A DNA stretch of 64,000 nucleotides. Origin: Terrimonas ginsenosidimutans. Its GTDB lineage: Bacteria; Bacteroidota; Bacteroidia; Chitinophagales; Chitinophagaceae. The position numbers and the translations under genes were made by a program. The stretch lies in contig NZ_JAKLTR010000017.1 of assembly GCF_022012415.1 (NCBI RefSeq), positions 62,001 to 126,000 of the forward strand, in the 5' to 3' direction. The notes below the pieces were generated by a model. That model made no database searches. It saw only the letters and a program-made list of their open reading frames with translations, and was not told the origin of the DNA. Shown here in pieces: positions 45,357 through 54,584 of this stretch; position 1 is the first letter of the stretch, and each line of letters begins with the position of its first letter.

Positions 45357-45648
45357 CTCTTTTCCCCCAACCTTTGTTCCTGATCCGAAATATCCAGCCG
45401 GGCATTGTTCTTTCTAAAATTCATCCGTAATACATACGATCCTGTCACAAAACCGGGCACATATTGTACCGAAACCGGACATCCATCCAATCGTCCCGGA
45501 CTTAACAGGAAGGTTATCAATCTTTAATTTACTGGCATATATTTAACTGTATTCTCCTGCATATATTTTTAATAGAGAAGCTATTGGAAATTATTCCCCC
45601 GATACCCGGATATGATGATGCTTCACCAAACCAATCAATAACTCATCT
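45357..45648. other. Intergenic, between dispersed element and FtsX-type gene
   Basis: About 290 AT-rich bases. No gene, hairpin or consensus promoter was recognised. The minus-strand frame of the dispersed element extends a short way into it. Confidence 0.35.
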
Positions 45649-48000
45649 ATGTTCCGCACAAACCTCAAGATTGCCTGGAGAAACCTTTTAAAAGACAAAC
45701 AATTTGCATTGATAAATGTGTTTGGACTGGCAACGGGACTGACCTGCGCCATTCTGATTTTTTTATGGATAGATGATGAGCTGAAATACGACAAATTCTT
45801 TAACAGCGATGAGCGGCTTTATCAGTTGATGGAATTCAAAGCAGGCGATGAGAGTACTGCCTCTGCGCAGTCATCGGGACTGCTGGCAGATGCGGTCGCA
45901 AAGCAGGTACGGGGAGTTGACTACGCAGCAGCAGTTGCGCCTCCGGACTGGTTTCCCCAATACACGCTCTCCGCTGACGAAAAAAATATTAAAGCCACCG
46001 GCCAATATGCAGGAAAAGATTATTTCAATATTTTCTCTTTCAAACTTATCGAAGGAAATAAAAGCCAGGTCCTCGAAAATAAAAACTCGATCGTTATCTC
46101 TGACGAACTTGCCCAAAAGCTTTTTGGGCAAACAACCAATGTAACCGGGCGCCCTGTTCGTTTCGACCAGGATACCACCTTCTTTGTTTCCGGAGTCTTT
46201 GAGAAAGTGCCGGCACAGTCTTCACAGCAATTTGATTTCGTTTTACCGTTTGATTATTTCAAAAGTATAAAAGAATGGGTAAATCTGTGGGATCATTCAG
46301 GCCCTCTCTGTTACGTGCTGCTCAATCGCAATACAGATATACAAATATTCAACAGGAATGTCGCAGATATAATCACACGCAGTACGGGGAATGCCTCAAG
46401 AAAAGTGCTCGCAACCCGGTTTTCTGATGCCTATCTGTATGGCCTGAATTCAGGAAAAGCCGGCGATAGCGGCAAGATCGGCTACGTGAAGCTGTTTTCT
46501 TTACTGGCACTCTTCATTCTGAGTGTGGCATGTATCAACTTCATGAACCTTAGCACTGCTAAAGCATCCAGGCGTCTAAAGGAAATTGGAATAAAGAAGG
46601 TGGTCGGCGCACGAAGACCGCAACTGATCTTTCAGTTTCTTACAGAATCACTGCTGTTAACACTGCTTGCGGCTGCATTTGCCTTGTTTTTCGTTTCCCT
46701 GCTGATCCCGGCATTTAATCAGATCACCGGCAAGCAGATCTCTTTTCATTTAACACCAGACCTCCTGCTCTCATTCATATTAATTATCGTCGCCACCGGC
46801 TTGCTCGCAGGATGCTACCCGGCATTATACCTTTCAAAATTCAACCCGCTTAATGTCTTAAAAGGAAAAATAGGAAGCTCGGTCGGCGAAGTGCTTTCCA
46901 GGAAAGGTCTTGTCGTTTTTCAATTTACTTTATCGACAGTTTTGATCGTCGCAGTAATGGTGATCTACCAGCAAATACAATTTATTCAATCGAAAGATAC
47001 AGGTTATAATAAAAACAATATCGTCCGGTTCTCCGCAGAAGGTGCCATCAAGGGGAAAGAGACTGTTTTTATTGAAGCGCTCAAAAAGATCGGCGGAGTC
47101 ATTAACGCCAGCTCAACTTACCACAAAATCGTGGGGCGTGGATATAATCATTCCGGGATGGAGTGGGCAGGAAAAGAGCCTCAGCCGGAGATCTTCTTTG
47201 ACGCATTTGAGGTGGATTATGATTTTGTGGAGACGATGGGTATGCAACTTTCAGAAGGAAGAACTTTTTCAAAAAAATTCGGTAATGATTCCTCAAACAT
47301 TGTCCTGAATGAAACGGCTGTTAAAAGGATGGGGCTGAAAGATCCCGTCGGGAAAACCATTCGCCGTTTTGGCAAGGATGTACAGATCATCGGAGTAGTG
47401 AAAGATTTTCATTTTGAGTCATTACATGAGCCGATCAAGCCGGCTTACCTGTTCTTATACGGAGGGAATACAATTATCGCCAGCGTAGAGACAGGTAAGA
47501 TGCAGGAGGCGATCAGGTCCATGGAGGAGTTGTATACCAAATTCAATCCGGGTTTTCCGTTTACCTATAGCCTGCTGGACGAGGCATTTCAAAAACAGTA
47601 TGAGTCAGAATCACGCGTATCCGCTCTTTCCAGGTACTTTGCGGGGCTGGCCATTATCATCTCCTGCCTTGGTCTTTTTGGTCTGGCGGCTTTCTCCGCT
47701 CAAAAAAGAAGAAAGGAGATCGGTGTACGCAAAGTCGTGGGAGCCTCCGTAGCAAATATTACGGCCATGCTATCGACCGACTTCCTCCGGCTGATCCTTA
47801 TTTCATTGATCATTGCTTTTCCTTTGTCCTGGTGGATCATGAGCACCTGGCTTCAAAACTTTGCATATCGCATAACTATCAATCCCTACATATTCATCAT
47901 TGCAGGCATATCTATTATTATGCTGACGCTATTCACCGTTACTTTTCAATCGGTGAAAGCGGCAATGACCAATCCGGTCAAAAGCCTGCGGTCGGAATAG
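45649..48000 (+). CDS. ABC transporter permease, FtsX/MacB-like
   Basis: A 783-residue permease with the same two-unit layout as the one at 34869, and clearly its paralogue. It starts MFRTNLKIAWRNLLKDKQFA, with a first helix at ~20-42, then a MacB-like periplasmic domain (~45-275), helices with KEIGIKKVVGARRPQLIFQF (~290-425), a second periplasmic domain (~430-660) and final helices with KEIGVRKVVGASVANITAML, ending TNPVKSLRSE. It probably pairs with an ATPase encoded elsewhere to export or extract a periplasmic or lipid substrate. The substrate is unknown. It is about 290 bases downstream of the dispersed element. Confidence 0.93.
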   Translation: MFRTNLKIAWRNLLKDKQFALINVFGLATGLTCAILIFLWIDDELKYDKFFNSDERLYQLMEFKAGDESTASAQSSGLLADAVAKQVRGVDYAAAVAPPDWFPQYTLSADEKNIKATGQYAGKDYFNIFSFKLIEGNKSQVLENKNSIVISDELAQKLFGQTTNVTGRPVRFDQDTTFFVSGVFEKVPAQSSQQFDFVLPFDYFKSIKEWVNLWDHSGPLCYVLLNRNTDIQIFNRNVADIITRSTGNASRKVLATRFSDAYLYGLNSGKAGDSGKIGYVKLFSLLALFILSVACINFMNLSTAKASRRLKEIGIKKVVGARRPQLIFQFLTESLLLTLLAAAFALFFVSLLIPAFNQITGKQISFHLTPDLLLSFILIIVATGLLAGCYPALYLSKFNPLNVLKGKIGSSVGEVLSRKGLVVFQFTLSTVLIVAVMVIYQQIQFIQSKDTGYNKNNIVRFSAEGAIKGKETVFIEALKKIGGVINASSTYHKIVGRGYNHSGMEWAGKEPQPEIFFDAFEVDYDFVETMGMQLSEGRTFSKKFGNDSSNIVLNETAVKRMGLKDPVGKTIRRFGKDVQIIGVVKDFHFESLHEPIKPAYLFLYGGNTIIASVETGKMQEAIRSMEELYTKFNPGFPFTYSLLDEAFQKQYESESRVSALSRYFAGLAIIISCLGLFGLAAFSAQKRRKEIGVRKVVGASVANITAMLSTDFLRLILISLIIAFPLSWWIMSTWLQNFAYRITINPYIFIIAGISIIMLTLFTVTFQSVKAAMTNPVKSLRSE

Positions 48001-48189
48001 GGCGAATATTTATGAGGCTTGTTTTCAGCTTCTGCAGATGCTTCAGCTCCTGACAGCTGTTATCCGGCGGTATTTCGGTCAATAGCCGTCTGTACTGCCA
48101 GGCGCCGCCCATTTCCGCCTTTTTTTTGAACGGTACCGCATTCAATCGGCTCATTCCTTAGCTTTATCGCTATAATTACAAGCACAAAT

Positions 48190-49503
48190 ATGAAAAAAAT
48201 CCTGCTTCCCGTCTGTTTGCTGCTGGGTGTTGTGTCCCAGGCGCAAATAAAAGCGGACGATGTAAAAAGCTTTACACTGAAGAACGGCATGAAATTCCTC
48301 GTTGTGGAAGACTATTCTATTCCCAATGCGAATATGTATCTTTTCTATCGTGTCGGATCGAGAAACGAATACCAGGGCATCACTGGCCTCTCCCACTTTT
48401 TTGAACATATGATGTTCAACGGTGCAAAAAAATACGGCCCAAAACAATTCGACCGCACAATGGAATTCAATGGCGGTGCAAATAACGCTTACACCCGGTC
48501 AGATGTGACCGTGTATACCAACTGGTTTCCCGCTTCAGCAACAGAAACCATCTTCGATCTGGAAGGCGACCGCATCTCCAGCCTCAGCATCGACCCGAAA
48601 ATGGTGGAAAGCGAAAGAGGTGTGGTGCTGAGCGAAAGAAGCACGGGACTGGAAAACTCTCCCTGGCGCACACTTGGCGAAGCCGTAACTGCGCAGGCAT
48701 TCCAGGAACACCCCTATCACTGGCCGGTGATCGGCTATGAAGATGATATGAAGAACTGGAAACAGACTGACCTTGAACGCTACTTCAAAACATATTACGC
48801 ACCAAATAACTGCGTTGTCGTAATGTCCGGCGCGATCAAAACAGAAAATATCAAAGCACTCGCTGAAAAATATCTTGAACCGATCCCTGCTCAGCCTGAA
48901 CCGCCCAAAGTTCACCAGGTTGAACCGGTACAAACAGGGGAAAGAAGGATCCTTGTTCAAAAAGATGTTGCCACTCCTTATCTGAATATCGTTTACAAAG
49001 CACCGGAAGCAAAACATGATGACTACTATGCCCTGGTATTGCTGAGCGATATTCTCAGCTCAGGAAAATCGTCACGCCTGTATGCTGCACTGGTTGACAA
49101 TAAGCAGCTCGCTACAACGATCTCTGCTTCTTATGGAGAGAGCTTCGATCCTACCACGTTTGACATCAGCGCGATTGCGGCAAAAGGTATCAAGGAAACA
49201 GATCTTGAAAATGCGATCTATGAAGAGCTGGAAAAGATCAAAACCGGTGGTGTGACAGATAAAGAACTTCAGAAAGTGAAAAACCAGAAACTGATAGAGT
49301 TCTATAACCAGGTGCAAACCATCGACGGTAAATCGAACAATATCGGTACTTACGAAGTTTTCTTCGGCGATTATAAAAAGATGTTTGAAGCTCCTGATCG
49401 TTATAACAAAGTAACCGCAGATGATATCAAGCGCGTAGCCAACGCCTATTTCAGGAAAACAACGCGTACCGTTGGTATCCTTAAATCTAACACTGCAGAG
49501 TAA
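48190..49503 (+). CDS. M16 family zinc peptidase, catalytic subunit
   Basis: A 437-residue exported peptidase (signal peptide ending about residue 19, VSQAQ). The inverted zinc motif HxxEH is intact in GLSHFFEHMMFNG (H69, E72, H73), and the third ligand lies exactly 76 residues on, at E149 in ERGVVLSERS. The length of about 440 residues fits one half of a two-subunit M16 enzyme. The next gene encodes the partner lacking this motif, 39 bases downstream, so they probably form a heterodimeric clam-shell peptidase in the periplasm that degrades short peptides. Confidence 0.93.
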   Translation: MKKILLPVCLLLGVVSQAQIKADDVKSFTLKNGMKFLVVEDYSIPNANMYLFYRVGSRNEYQGITGLSHFFEHMMFNGAKKYGPKQFDRTMEFNGGANNAYTRSDVTVYTNWFPASATETIFDLEGDRISSLSIDPKMVESERGVVLSERSTGLENSPWRTLGEAVTAQAFQEHPYHWPVIGYEDDMKNWKQTDLERYFKTYYAPNNCVVVMSGAIKTENIKALAEKYLEPIPAQPEPPKVHQVEPVQTGERRILVQKDVATPYLNIVYKAPEAKHDDYYALVLLSDILSSGKSSRLYAALVDNKQLATTISASYGESFDPTTFDISAIAAKGIKETDLENAIYEELEKIKTGGVTDKELQKVKNQKLIEFYNQVQTIDGKSNNIGTYEVFFGDYKKMFEAPDRYNKVTADDIKRVANAYFRKTTRTVGILKSNTAE

Positions 49504-49542
49504 GCAGGAACATTTCTCAGCTAACATTACAAACAAACACAA

Positions 49543-50949
49543 ATGAAACAATCAATCTATATTCGATCCCTTGCTTTCTCACTGGCCTGCATGATAGGCC
49601 TGGTGGTGAATGCGCAGGACTATAAACTGCCCTCCTATCAGCAGTTCACGCTGAAGAACGGCCTGACCGTTTACCTGATGGAACAACATGATGTGCCTAT
49701 GGTCAGCGTATCCGCCATCCTACCTGCCGGTGCCATTTATGACGGAGAAAAAGGCGGCCTTGCGTCCCTGACAGCCACCGCCCTGAAACATGGTACGAAG
49801 AAATACCCAAAAGCGAAAATGGATGAGGAGCTCGACTTCATCGGCGCTTCCGTTTCAACGTATGCTTCCAAAGAGTCAGCTGGCCTATCCGCCCAATTCG
49901 CGGCAAAAGATAAAGACCTCGTGCTTGATATCATCAACGACCTCCTCACAGCTCCTGTTTTTGATACGGCTGAATTCACCAAAGAAAAAAGAAGAGCATT
50001 GCTCAGACTGGAACAGGCAAAAGAAAGCCCGCGCAATGTGATCGGTTCTTATTTTGATAAACTCATTTACGGTGACCACGTTTACGGAAACATAATCAGC
50101 GGGACAGTTGGATCTGTAACAACTCTTTCCACAACTGATCTTAAACAATTCTATTCAGCGAACTATATCCCTAATGGATCGGCGATCTCTATTGTTGGCG
50201 ATTTCAACAGCAAAGAGATGAAAGCACTCGTCACAAAAGTGTTCTCCGGCTGGGCGAAAGGCAAGCAGGACAATGCGAATCTTGCTGCCAAACCGATCAC
50301 TAAAGCAACAGGCAACAAAGTACTGCTGGTAAATAAAGATGACGCAAAGGAAACTACATTTCTTATCGGCTCACAGGGTATCGCGAGGAACAATCCTGAC
50401 TATGTTGCCGTAGAAGTGATCAATACACTTTTTGGCGGTCGTTTCACTTCAATGCTGAACGATGAGCTGCGTGTGAACTCCGGTCTTACGTACGGAGCTA
50501 ACAGCCGCTTCGCTGCGCTGAAAAACGGCGGCACATTCGCTATTTCAACTTTTACAGCAGGCAAAACAACGGAACCCGCTATCGATAAAGCGCTCGAAGT
50601 ATTGAAAAAACTTCACGAACAGGGTGTTGATGATACATCTCTTGCTTCTGCTAAGAACTATGTAAAGGGGCAGTTCCCTCCGAGATACGAAACAAGCGGT
50701 CAGCTCGCCGGTCTGCTCACACAGATGTACTGGTACAAGTTTGATGAATCTTTCATCAACAACTTCCAGAAGAATGTAGATGGACTTACGCTTGATAAAG
50801 CAAAATCCATCATCAAAACATATTTCCCGCAGGATAAACTCCAGTTCGTCCTGGTAGGCAAATCTGCTGATATTAAAAAGATCGCTGAAAAATACGGTCC
50901 CGTAACCGAAGTACAGATAAAAGAAGAACCAACGAAGAAAGCGTTCTAA
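49543..50949 (+). CDS. M16 family protein, non-catalytic subunit
   Basis: A 468-residue exported protein (signal peptide ending about residue 24, VVNAQ) with the M16 fold. Where the partner has HFFEH, this protein reads GGLASLTATALKHGTKKYPK, so the zinc-binding motif is lost. The C-terminal half keeps the substrate-side motif RVNSGLTYGANSRF, the conserved R/Y pair used for substrate contacts. This division of labour is known from mitochondrial processing peptidase and bacterial two-subunit M16 enzymes. It is translated directly after the catalytic subunit and most likely forms a dimer with it. Confidence 0.92.
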   Translation: MKQSIYIRSLAFSLACMIGLVVNAQDYKLPSYQQFTLKNGLTVYLMEQHDVPMVSVSAILPAGAIYDGEKGGLASLTATALKHGTKKYPKAKMDEELDFIGASVSTYASKESAGLSAQFAAKDKDLVLDIINDLLTAPVFDTAEFTKEKRRALLRLEQAKESPRNVIGSYFDKLIYGDHVYGNIISGTVGSVTTLSTTDLKQFYSANYIPNGSAISIVGDFNSKEMKALVTKVFSGWAKGKQDNANLAAKPITKATGNKVLLVNKDDAKETTFLIGSQGIARNNPDYVAVEVINTLFGGRFTSMLNDELRVNSGLTYGANSRFAALKNGGTFAISTFTAGKTTEPAIDKALEVLKKLHEQGVDDTSLASAKNYVKGQFPPRYETSGQLAGLLTQMYWYKFDESFINNFQKNVDGLTLDKAKSIIKTYFPQDKLQFVLVGKSADIKKIAEKYGPVTEVQIKEEPTKKAF

Positions 50950-50962
50950 GGATAGTTTTAAC

Positions 50963-51028
50963 GTTCAATGGTTTTAAAGTTTAATGTTCGGGGCCAGCCT
51001 TACACATCAGACTTTAAAACCATTGAAC
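50963..51028. repeat. 18-bp inverted repeat before rlmH
   Basis: GTTCAATGGTTTTAAAGT (50963-50980) and its perfect complement (51011-51028) surround a 30-base loop. It lies 14 bases after the M16 stop and 40 bases before rlmH. The following AAACTTTTAAACTTTTA resembles AT-rich repeats in the etf spacer and in the dispersed element. It may act as a terminator or attenuator. Confidence 0.75.
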
Positions 51029-51067
51029 ATTTTAAACCCGTAAACTTTTAAACTTTTATTTCCTCCC

Positions 51068-51541
51068 ATGCGCATAGAACTCTGGTCGATCGGAAAGAAT
51101 CATGAACCGTATGTCAGGAGCGGTGTTGAAGATTTCACGAAACGCATCTCCAATTATTTCAAGGTTGACTGGTTGATCATACCTCCGCTAAAGAATGCCG
51201 GCATGCTGAGTGAAACGGACCTCAAGAAAAAAGAAGGGGAGATCATTCTTGAACGCCTTGATAAAGATGATTTCCTGGTGGCGCTGGATGAACGCGGTAA
51301 ACAGCTTTCTTCAGAAGGGCTGGCCGATTTTCTTCAATCCCGCGCGAATGCCGGATCAAAGAAAGTTGTATTTCTTATCGGCGGTGCCTTTGGCATTGAT
51401 GAAGCAGTAATGAAACGGGCCAGTCTCAGCTGGAGCCTATCCAAGCTCGTATTTCCGCATCAGCTGGTCAGACTTATCCTTGCAGAACAGGTTTATCGCG
51501 CCTGCACGATCCTGCGCAATGAAAAGTATCATCATAAGTAA
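51068..51541 (+). CDS. rlmH: 23S rRNA (pseudouridine1915-N3)-methyltransferase RlmH
   Basis: A 157-residue SPOUT-family enzyme, the normal length. It starts MRIELWSIGKNHEPYVRSGV and contains the SAM-binding knot region FLVALDERGK and KKVVFLIGGAFGIDEAVMKR, and ends with the characteristic ILRNEKYHHK. It methylates N3 of pseudouridine 1915 in helix 69 of 23S rRNA using S-adenosylmethionine, in the assembled 70S ribosome. It is a single-copy housekeeping gene; the neighbours are not functionally related. Confidence 0.97.
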   Translation: MRIELWSIGKNHEPYVRSGVEDFTKRISNYFKVDWLIIPPLKNAGMLSETDLKKKEGEIILERLDKDDFLVALDERGKQLSSEGLADFLQSRANAGSKKVVFLIGGAFGIDEAVMKRASLSWSLSKLVFPHQLVRLILAEQVYRACTILRNEKYHHK

Positions 51542-51601
51542 GCGAAGCGCGGCTGCTTAAAGTAAAACGATTATCTTGAGCACTGAAAGTAACGGACAGC
51601 C

Positions 51602-52249
51602 ATGCAATTCACTTTAACTCTTATCATCGTCATAGTAACATGTATTGTTTCTATCACAGCCTTTAATAATCAGAAAATCATTGAAGATCTGATATTCTAC
51701 CCACCGGCAGTTACCCGCAGGAAACAATGGTATCGTTTTTTCAGTTGTGGGCTCATACACGCAGACTGGACGCATCTCATCTTTAATATGCTTGCTCTTT
51801 ATATGTTCGGCGGAGCGGTGGAATCACAATTTGTTGCGATATTTGGAAATTCAGGCAAAGCCATCTACCTGCTGATGTATGTACTGGCGCTGGGAGTGTG
51901 TCTTATTCCGACTTTTGTAAAGCATAAGGACGATTATCACTACAGAAGCCTGGGCGCCTCCGGTGCAGTGAGTGCTGTTATATTTGCCGGCCTCCTTCTC
52001 GCTCCGTATAGTGAAGTTGGGCTTATATTTATTCCTTTTGTTCGCATTCCAGGCTTTGTATTCGCTCCTCTATATATCTTGATCTCGATCGCAATGGAGC
52101 GTCGTGGGAGAGATAACATAAACCATTCAGCTCATATCTTTGGCGCTTTGTTTGGCCTGGCCTTCGTGATCATTGTAGGCAAACTTGTCGCCGATTTTGA
52201 CGCTATTGCCTACTGTATACGAGGCATCGAATACTATTTCAACAAATAA
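51602..52249 (+). CDS. Rhomboid family intramembrane serine protease
   Basis: A 215-residue membrane protein with about six helices. The catalytic serine is S120 in the GASGAVSAV motif and the histidine is H178 in NHSAHIFGALFG, forming the rhomboid Ser-His dyad. The conserved WR-like and HADWTHLIFNMLALYMFG blocks (~50-70) are also present. Rhomboids cleave single-pass membrane proteins within or next to the membrane; the substrate is unknown. It starts 60 bases after rlmH on the same strand. Confidence 0.93.
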   Translation: MQFTLTLIIVIVTCIVSITAFNNQKIIEDLIFYPPAVTRRKQWYRFFSCGLIHADWTHLIFNMLALYMFGGAVESQFVAIFGNSGKAIYLLMYVLALGVCLIPTFVKHKDDYHYRSLGASGAVSAVIFAGLLLAPYSEVGLIFIPFVRIPGFVFAPLYILISIAMERRGRDNINHSAHIFGALFGLAFVIIVGKLVADFDAIAYCIRGIEYYFNK

Positions 52250-52552
52250 ATCCAATCTGAGCGTTACTGATTCCTAATATTTTTTGGGCACAAATAACGT
52301 TGATAATCAACTAATTTAGAGTGCTTTTTACGGGCCTTTTTAAAAACATTCTCCAAAAAGCTTTGAGATACTAAGTACATTTTCTACTTTTATCGCCGTA
52401 ATACTTCTAATAGTATTTCTACTGAGCTCCGCTCCCCGTACTCTGATATCCCACAAAATTCCGCAGTTAAAATTCCCCGGCGTCTACATTAACGAGTGCC
52501 CTTAATGTCCTAATGAATAATTTTTTAATTCATTCATTAAATGTCATACTGT
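52250..52552. other. Intergenic, upstream of the T9SS-sorted protein
   Basis: About 300 AT-rich bases. No exact TAnnTTTG box was found; TACTTTTA near 52385 is a weak candidate. The stretch presumably contains the promoter of the secreted protein gene. Confidence 0.3.
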
Positions 52553-53416
52553 ATGAGAATTTTTACCCTTGGATTACTTAGTGTCTTATTTTTTACCGTT
52601 GCATCTGTTAACGCTAACGCGCAGTGTACACGTCCTCAGGGCATGACCGCCCAACCGTACAAACTACAGGGTTTGTGCTACATCTATATCCAGTTTGCGA
52701 TCCCTAACTCGAATGTCAGCATCGCGAACGTAGATGGATATGTTGCGCAGGGTACAGCCGGTCCAAATGGCGCTGTTACCATCCCTTATGATTGTGCAAA
52801 AGCACCCATTACGGGCGTTCAATCACTCACTGTCGGCGGACAGATCTGTACGCAGGTTCAGTTTGCACAGGAAGTCATTCTGCCTGTAAAATTCGAGTCG
52901 ATCACTGTTGAGGTTGCTGCCGCTGGTGGCGCTCTGCTGAAATGGTCTACCTCCTTTGAGTTCAATAATGCTAAATACATTGTAGAAAAAAGCGCAGATG
53001 GAAGAAGCTACTCTGCAGTTGGAGAAGTGGCTGGCGCTGTTAACTCCATTGAACTTAACAAATACAGCTTTACTGATGCTTCCTACAAAGCAGGTGACGT
53101 CAGCTTTTATCGCCTGAAACAGGTTGACTTCGACGGCACCACTTCTTTCTCCAAAGTTGTGTATATCAACAGCAGTGCAAAAGCAGGCCAAAGCGTCCGT
53201 GTAGCACCAAACCCGTTCCTGAACGAAGACATTCAACTGATCGGTGTAAAAGCTGCTGACATGAACAAGAACAATATCCGCGTTTTCAACCTCGCGGGCA
53301 AACAACTGAGCTTCGAGATCTCCGGATCAAACGCGATCCGCCTCGATCCTTCCCTGCCAAAAGGTGTTTATTTTGTGAACATTGGCGGCGCTTCTCACAA
53401 ACTGTTAAAGAATTAA
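52553..53416 (+). CDS. Secreted protein with T9SS type A sorting domain
   Basis: A 287-residue protein from the ATG at 52553 (MRIFTLGLLSVLFFTVASVN, a signal peptide cleaved near NANAQ). The middle (~105-195) has a beta-sandwich-like segment typical before sorting domains (ITVEVAAAGGALLKWSTSFE, YIVEKSADGRSYSAVGEV). The C-terminal ~75 residues are a type A T9SS signal: VRVAPNPFLNEDIQL, then IRVFNLAGKQL, and LPKGVYFVNIGG followed by a basic tail. It would be exported by the T9SS and attached or released at the surface. The N-terminal part (~20-100) has cysteines but no recognised domain. A strong terminator follows. Confidence 0.9.
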   Translation: MRIFTLGLLSVLFFTVASVNANAQCTRPQGMTAQPYKLQGLCYIYIQFAIPNSNVSIANVDGYVAQGTAGPNGAVTIPYDCAKAPITGVQSLTVGGQICTQVQFAQEVILPVKFESITVEVAAAGGALLKWSTSFEFNNAKYIVEKSADGRSYSAVGEVAGAVNSIELNKYSFTDASYKAGDVSFYRLKQVDFDGTTSFSKVVYINSSAKAGQSVRVAPNPFLNEDIQLIGVKAADMNKNNIRVFNLAGKQLSFEISGSNAIRLDPSLPKGVYFVNIGGASHKLLKN

Positions 53417-53443
53417 GATCTTACGACGGTTCAGATAATAAAG

Positions 53444-53475
53444 AAAAACCCTGGCGATTGCCAGGGTTTTTCTTT
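53444..53475 (+). terminator. Rho-independent terminator
   Basis: A 12-bp perfect stem, AAAAACCCTGGC (53444-53455) and GCCAGGGTTTTT (53460-53471), with the loop GATT, is followed by CTTTT, 27 bases after the secreted-protein stop. Confidence 0.93.
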
Positions 53476-53563
53476 TAGCTGGATCGTGGGTGAAGTTGCC
53501 GCAGGCAGTCGCCGGTGTGGGGGATTGAAAATTGAGGTGAGGAGTTTGGGGCGTTCTGTACGG

Positions 53564-53760
53564 TTTGCCGGGCGGGCAAGGGGCGCTTTTTTTTCGAAGG
53601 TTGTCTTGAAGACACTGTTTACGTTTTTTGCCGGAAGGGCAAGGGCGCTTTTTTTTCGACGGGAGGTCGAAGACTCTGTTTACTTTTTTGCCGGACGGGC
53701 AAGGGCGCTTTTTTTTCGAGGGGTTGCCTCGAAGACTCCGTTTACTTTTTTTGCCTTGAT
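53564..53760 (+). repeat. Left array of hairpin-plus-poly-T units
   Basis: Three units with GCCGG anchors at 53567, 53630 and 53690, period 60-63 bases. Each unit reads TTGCC-GGRCG-GGCAA (a 5-bp hairpin), then GGGCGC, eight T, and a second small hairpin of the form TTCGA-loop-TCGAA, then GACTCTGTTTACTTTTTT. The poly-T side faces away from the T9SS-sorted gene, as a plus-strand terminator would. Confidence 0.85.
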
Positions 53761-53800
53761 GCAAAAAAAGTAACAAAAAAAGATCAAGGCTGGGAAAAAT

Positions 53801-53960
53801 GGCTAAAAATGGGAGGATGTCACCTGCACCAAAAAAAACTCGCCGGAGGAGTGTTTCAGTTCGTTTGGCGTGCTGGCTCAGACAGTTTTTTGGCGCCTTC
53901 GCACACCTGGGGTGTGGCTCAGACGGTGCCAGCCTCCCATTTTCTTAACGCCATTTTTTC
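53801..53960 (-). repeat. Core module, copy 1 (inverted, diverged)
   Basis: Its reverse complement aligns with the cores at 54146 and 54585: shared blocks include CTGTCTGAGCC, CACGCCAA, a GGCGAGTTT-type block, CAGGTG and the ends AACGCC and GGCTAAAAAT. It carries an additional internal GTCTGAGCC. No open frame is shared with the other copies. Confidence 0.75.
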
Positions 53961-54145
53961 CAAGGCCGGGGCGTTGAGGGAGGAGGATTCGTTTGCGAGG
54001 AAGATTCGTTATAACTCAGTAGCTGTATCATAGTTTGATGGTGAACTCTTCTTATCATATACATTTTAAAAAAAATAAGCTGCGAGAACCGTGAGGCTAC
54101 ATTCCTTTAAAGGCCTACTACCCGCTTTGAGAGGGGGCCGGCATA

Positions 54146-54302
54146 GCGCAAATGGCGTTAAAAAAATTATGGGCGTAACCGACGAGCCGAAGGCGAGGGC
54201 GCTAAAATATTGTCTGAGCCCAACACGCCAATCAATCCTAAGCCTGGACGGGCGAGTTTATTTTAGTGCCAGGTGCAGCCCATAATTTTTAGCCATTTGC
54301 GC
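54146..54302 (+). repeat. Core module, copy 2, with 11-bp inverted ends
   Basis: Bounded by GCGCAAATGGC (54146-54156) and GCCATTTGCGC (54292-54302), a perfect 11-bp inverted pair. Bases 54146-54294 are identical to 54585-54733 by eye. A hairpin follows (GCCTTGAT ... ATCAAGGC, 54306-54343), then one array unit. Confidence 0.85.
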
Positions 54303-54584
54303 GTAGCCTTGATCTTTTTTTGTTACTTTTTTTGCATCAAGGCAAAAAAAGTAAACGGACCCTTCGAGGCAACCCCTCGAAAAAAACGCCTTGCCCGCCC
54401 GGCAAAAAATGTAAACAGAGTCTCCGAAATAAAGAGGCGGTTGCAAGGAAGGTTCGTTGTATCTCAGTTACTGTATTACAAATTGTCGTGGTACTATTCC
54501 TGATAACAGAAAACAAAACTTACAAGAACCGTAAGGCTACATTTATGTCAAGGCATCCTGCCTGCTTTAAGAGGGGGCGGCCTA

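Noticed and set aside
44836-45366. Target-site duplication flanking the dispersed element
   Set aside because: The bases just outside the proposed ends differ on the two sides in both copies.
53564-53760. Regularly spaced repeats suggesting a CRISPR array
   Set aside because: The intervals between anchors are themselves repeats, not unique spacers; no direct repeat of CRISPR type and no cas genes are present.
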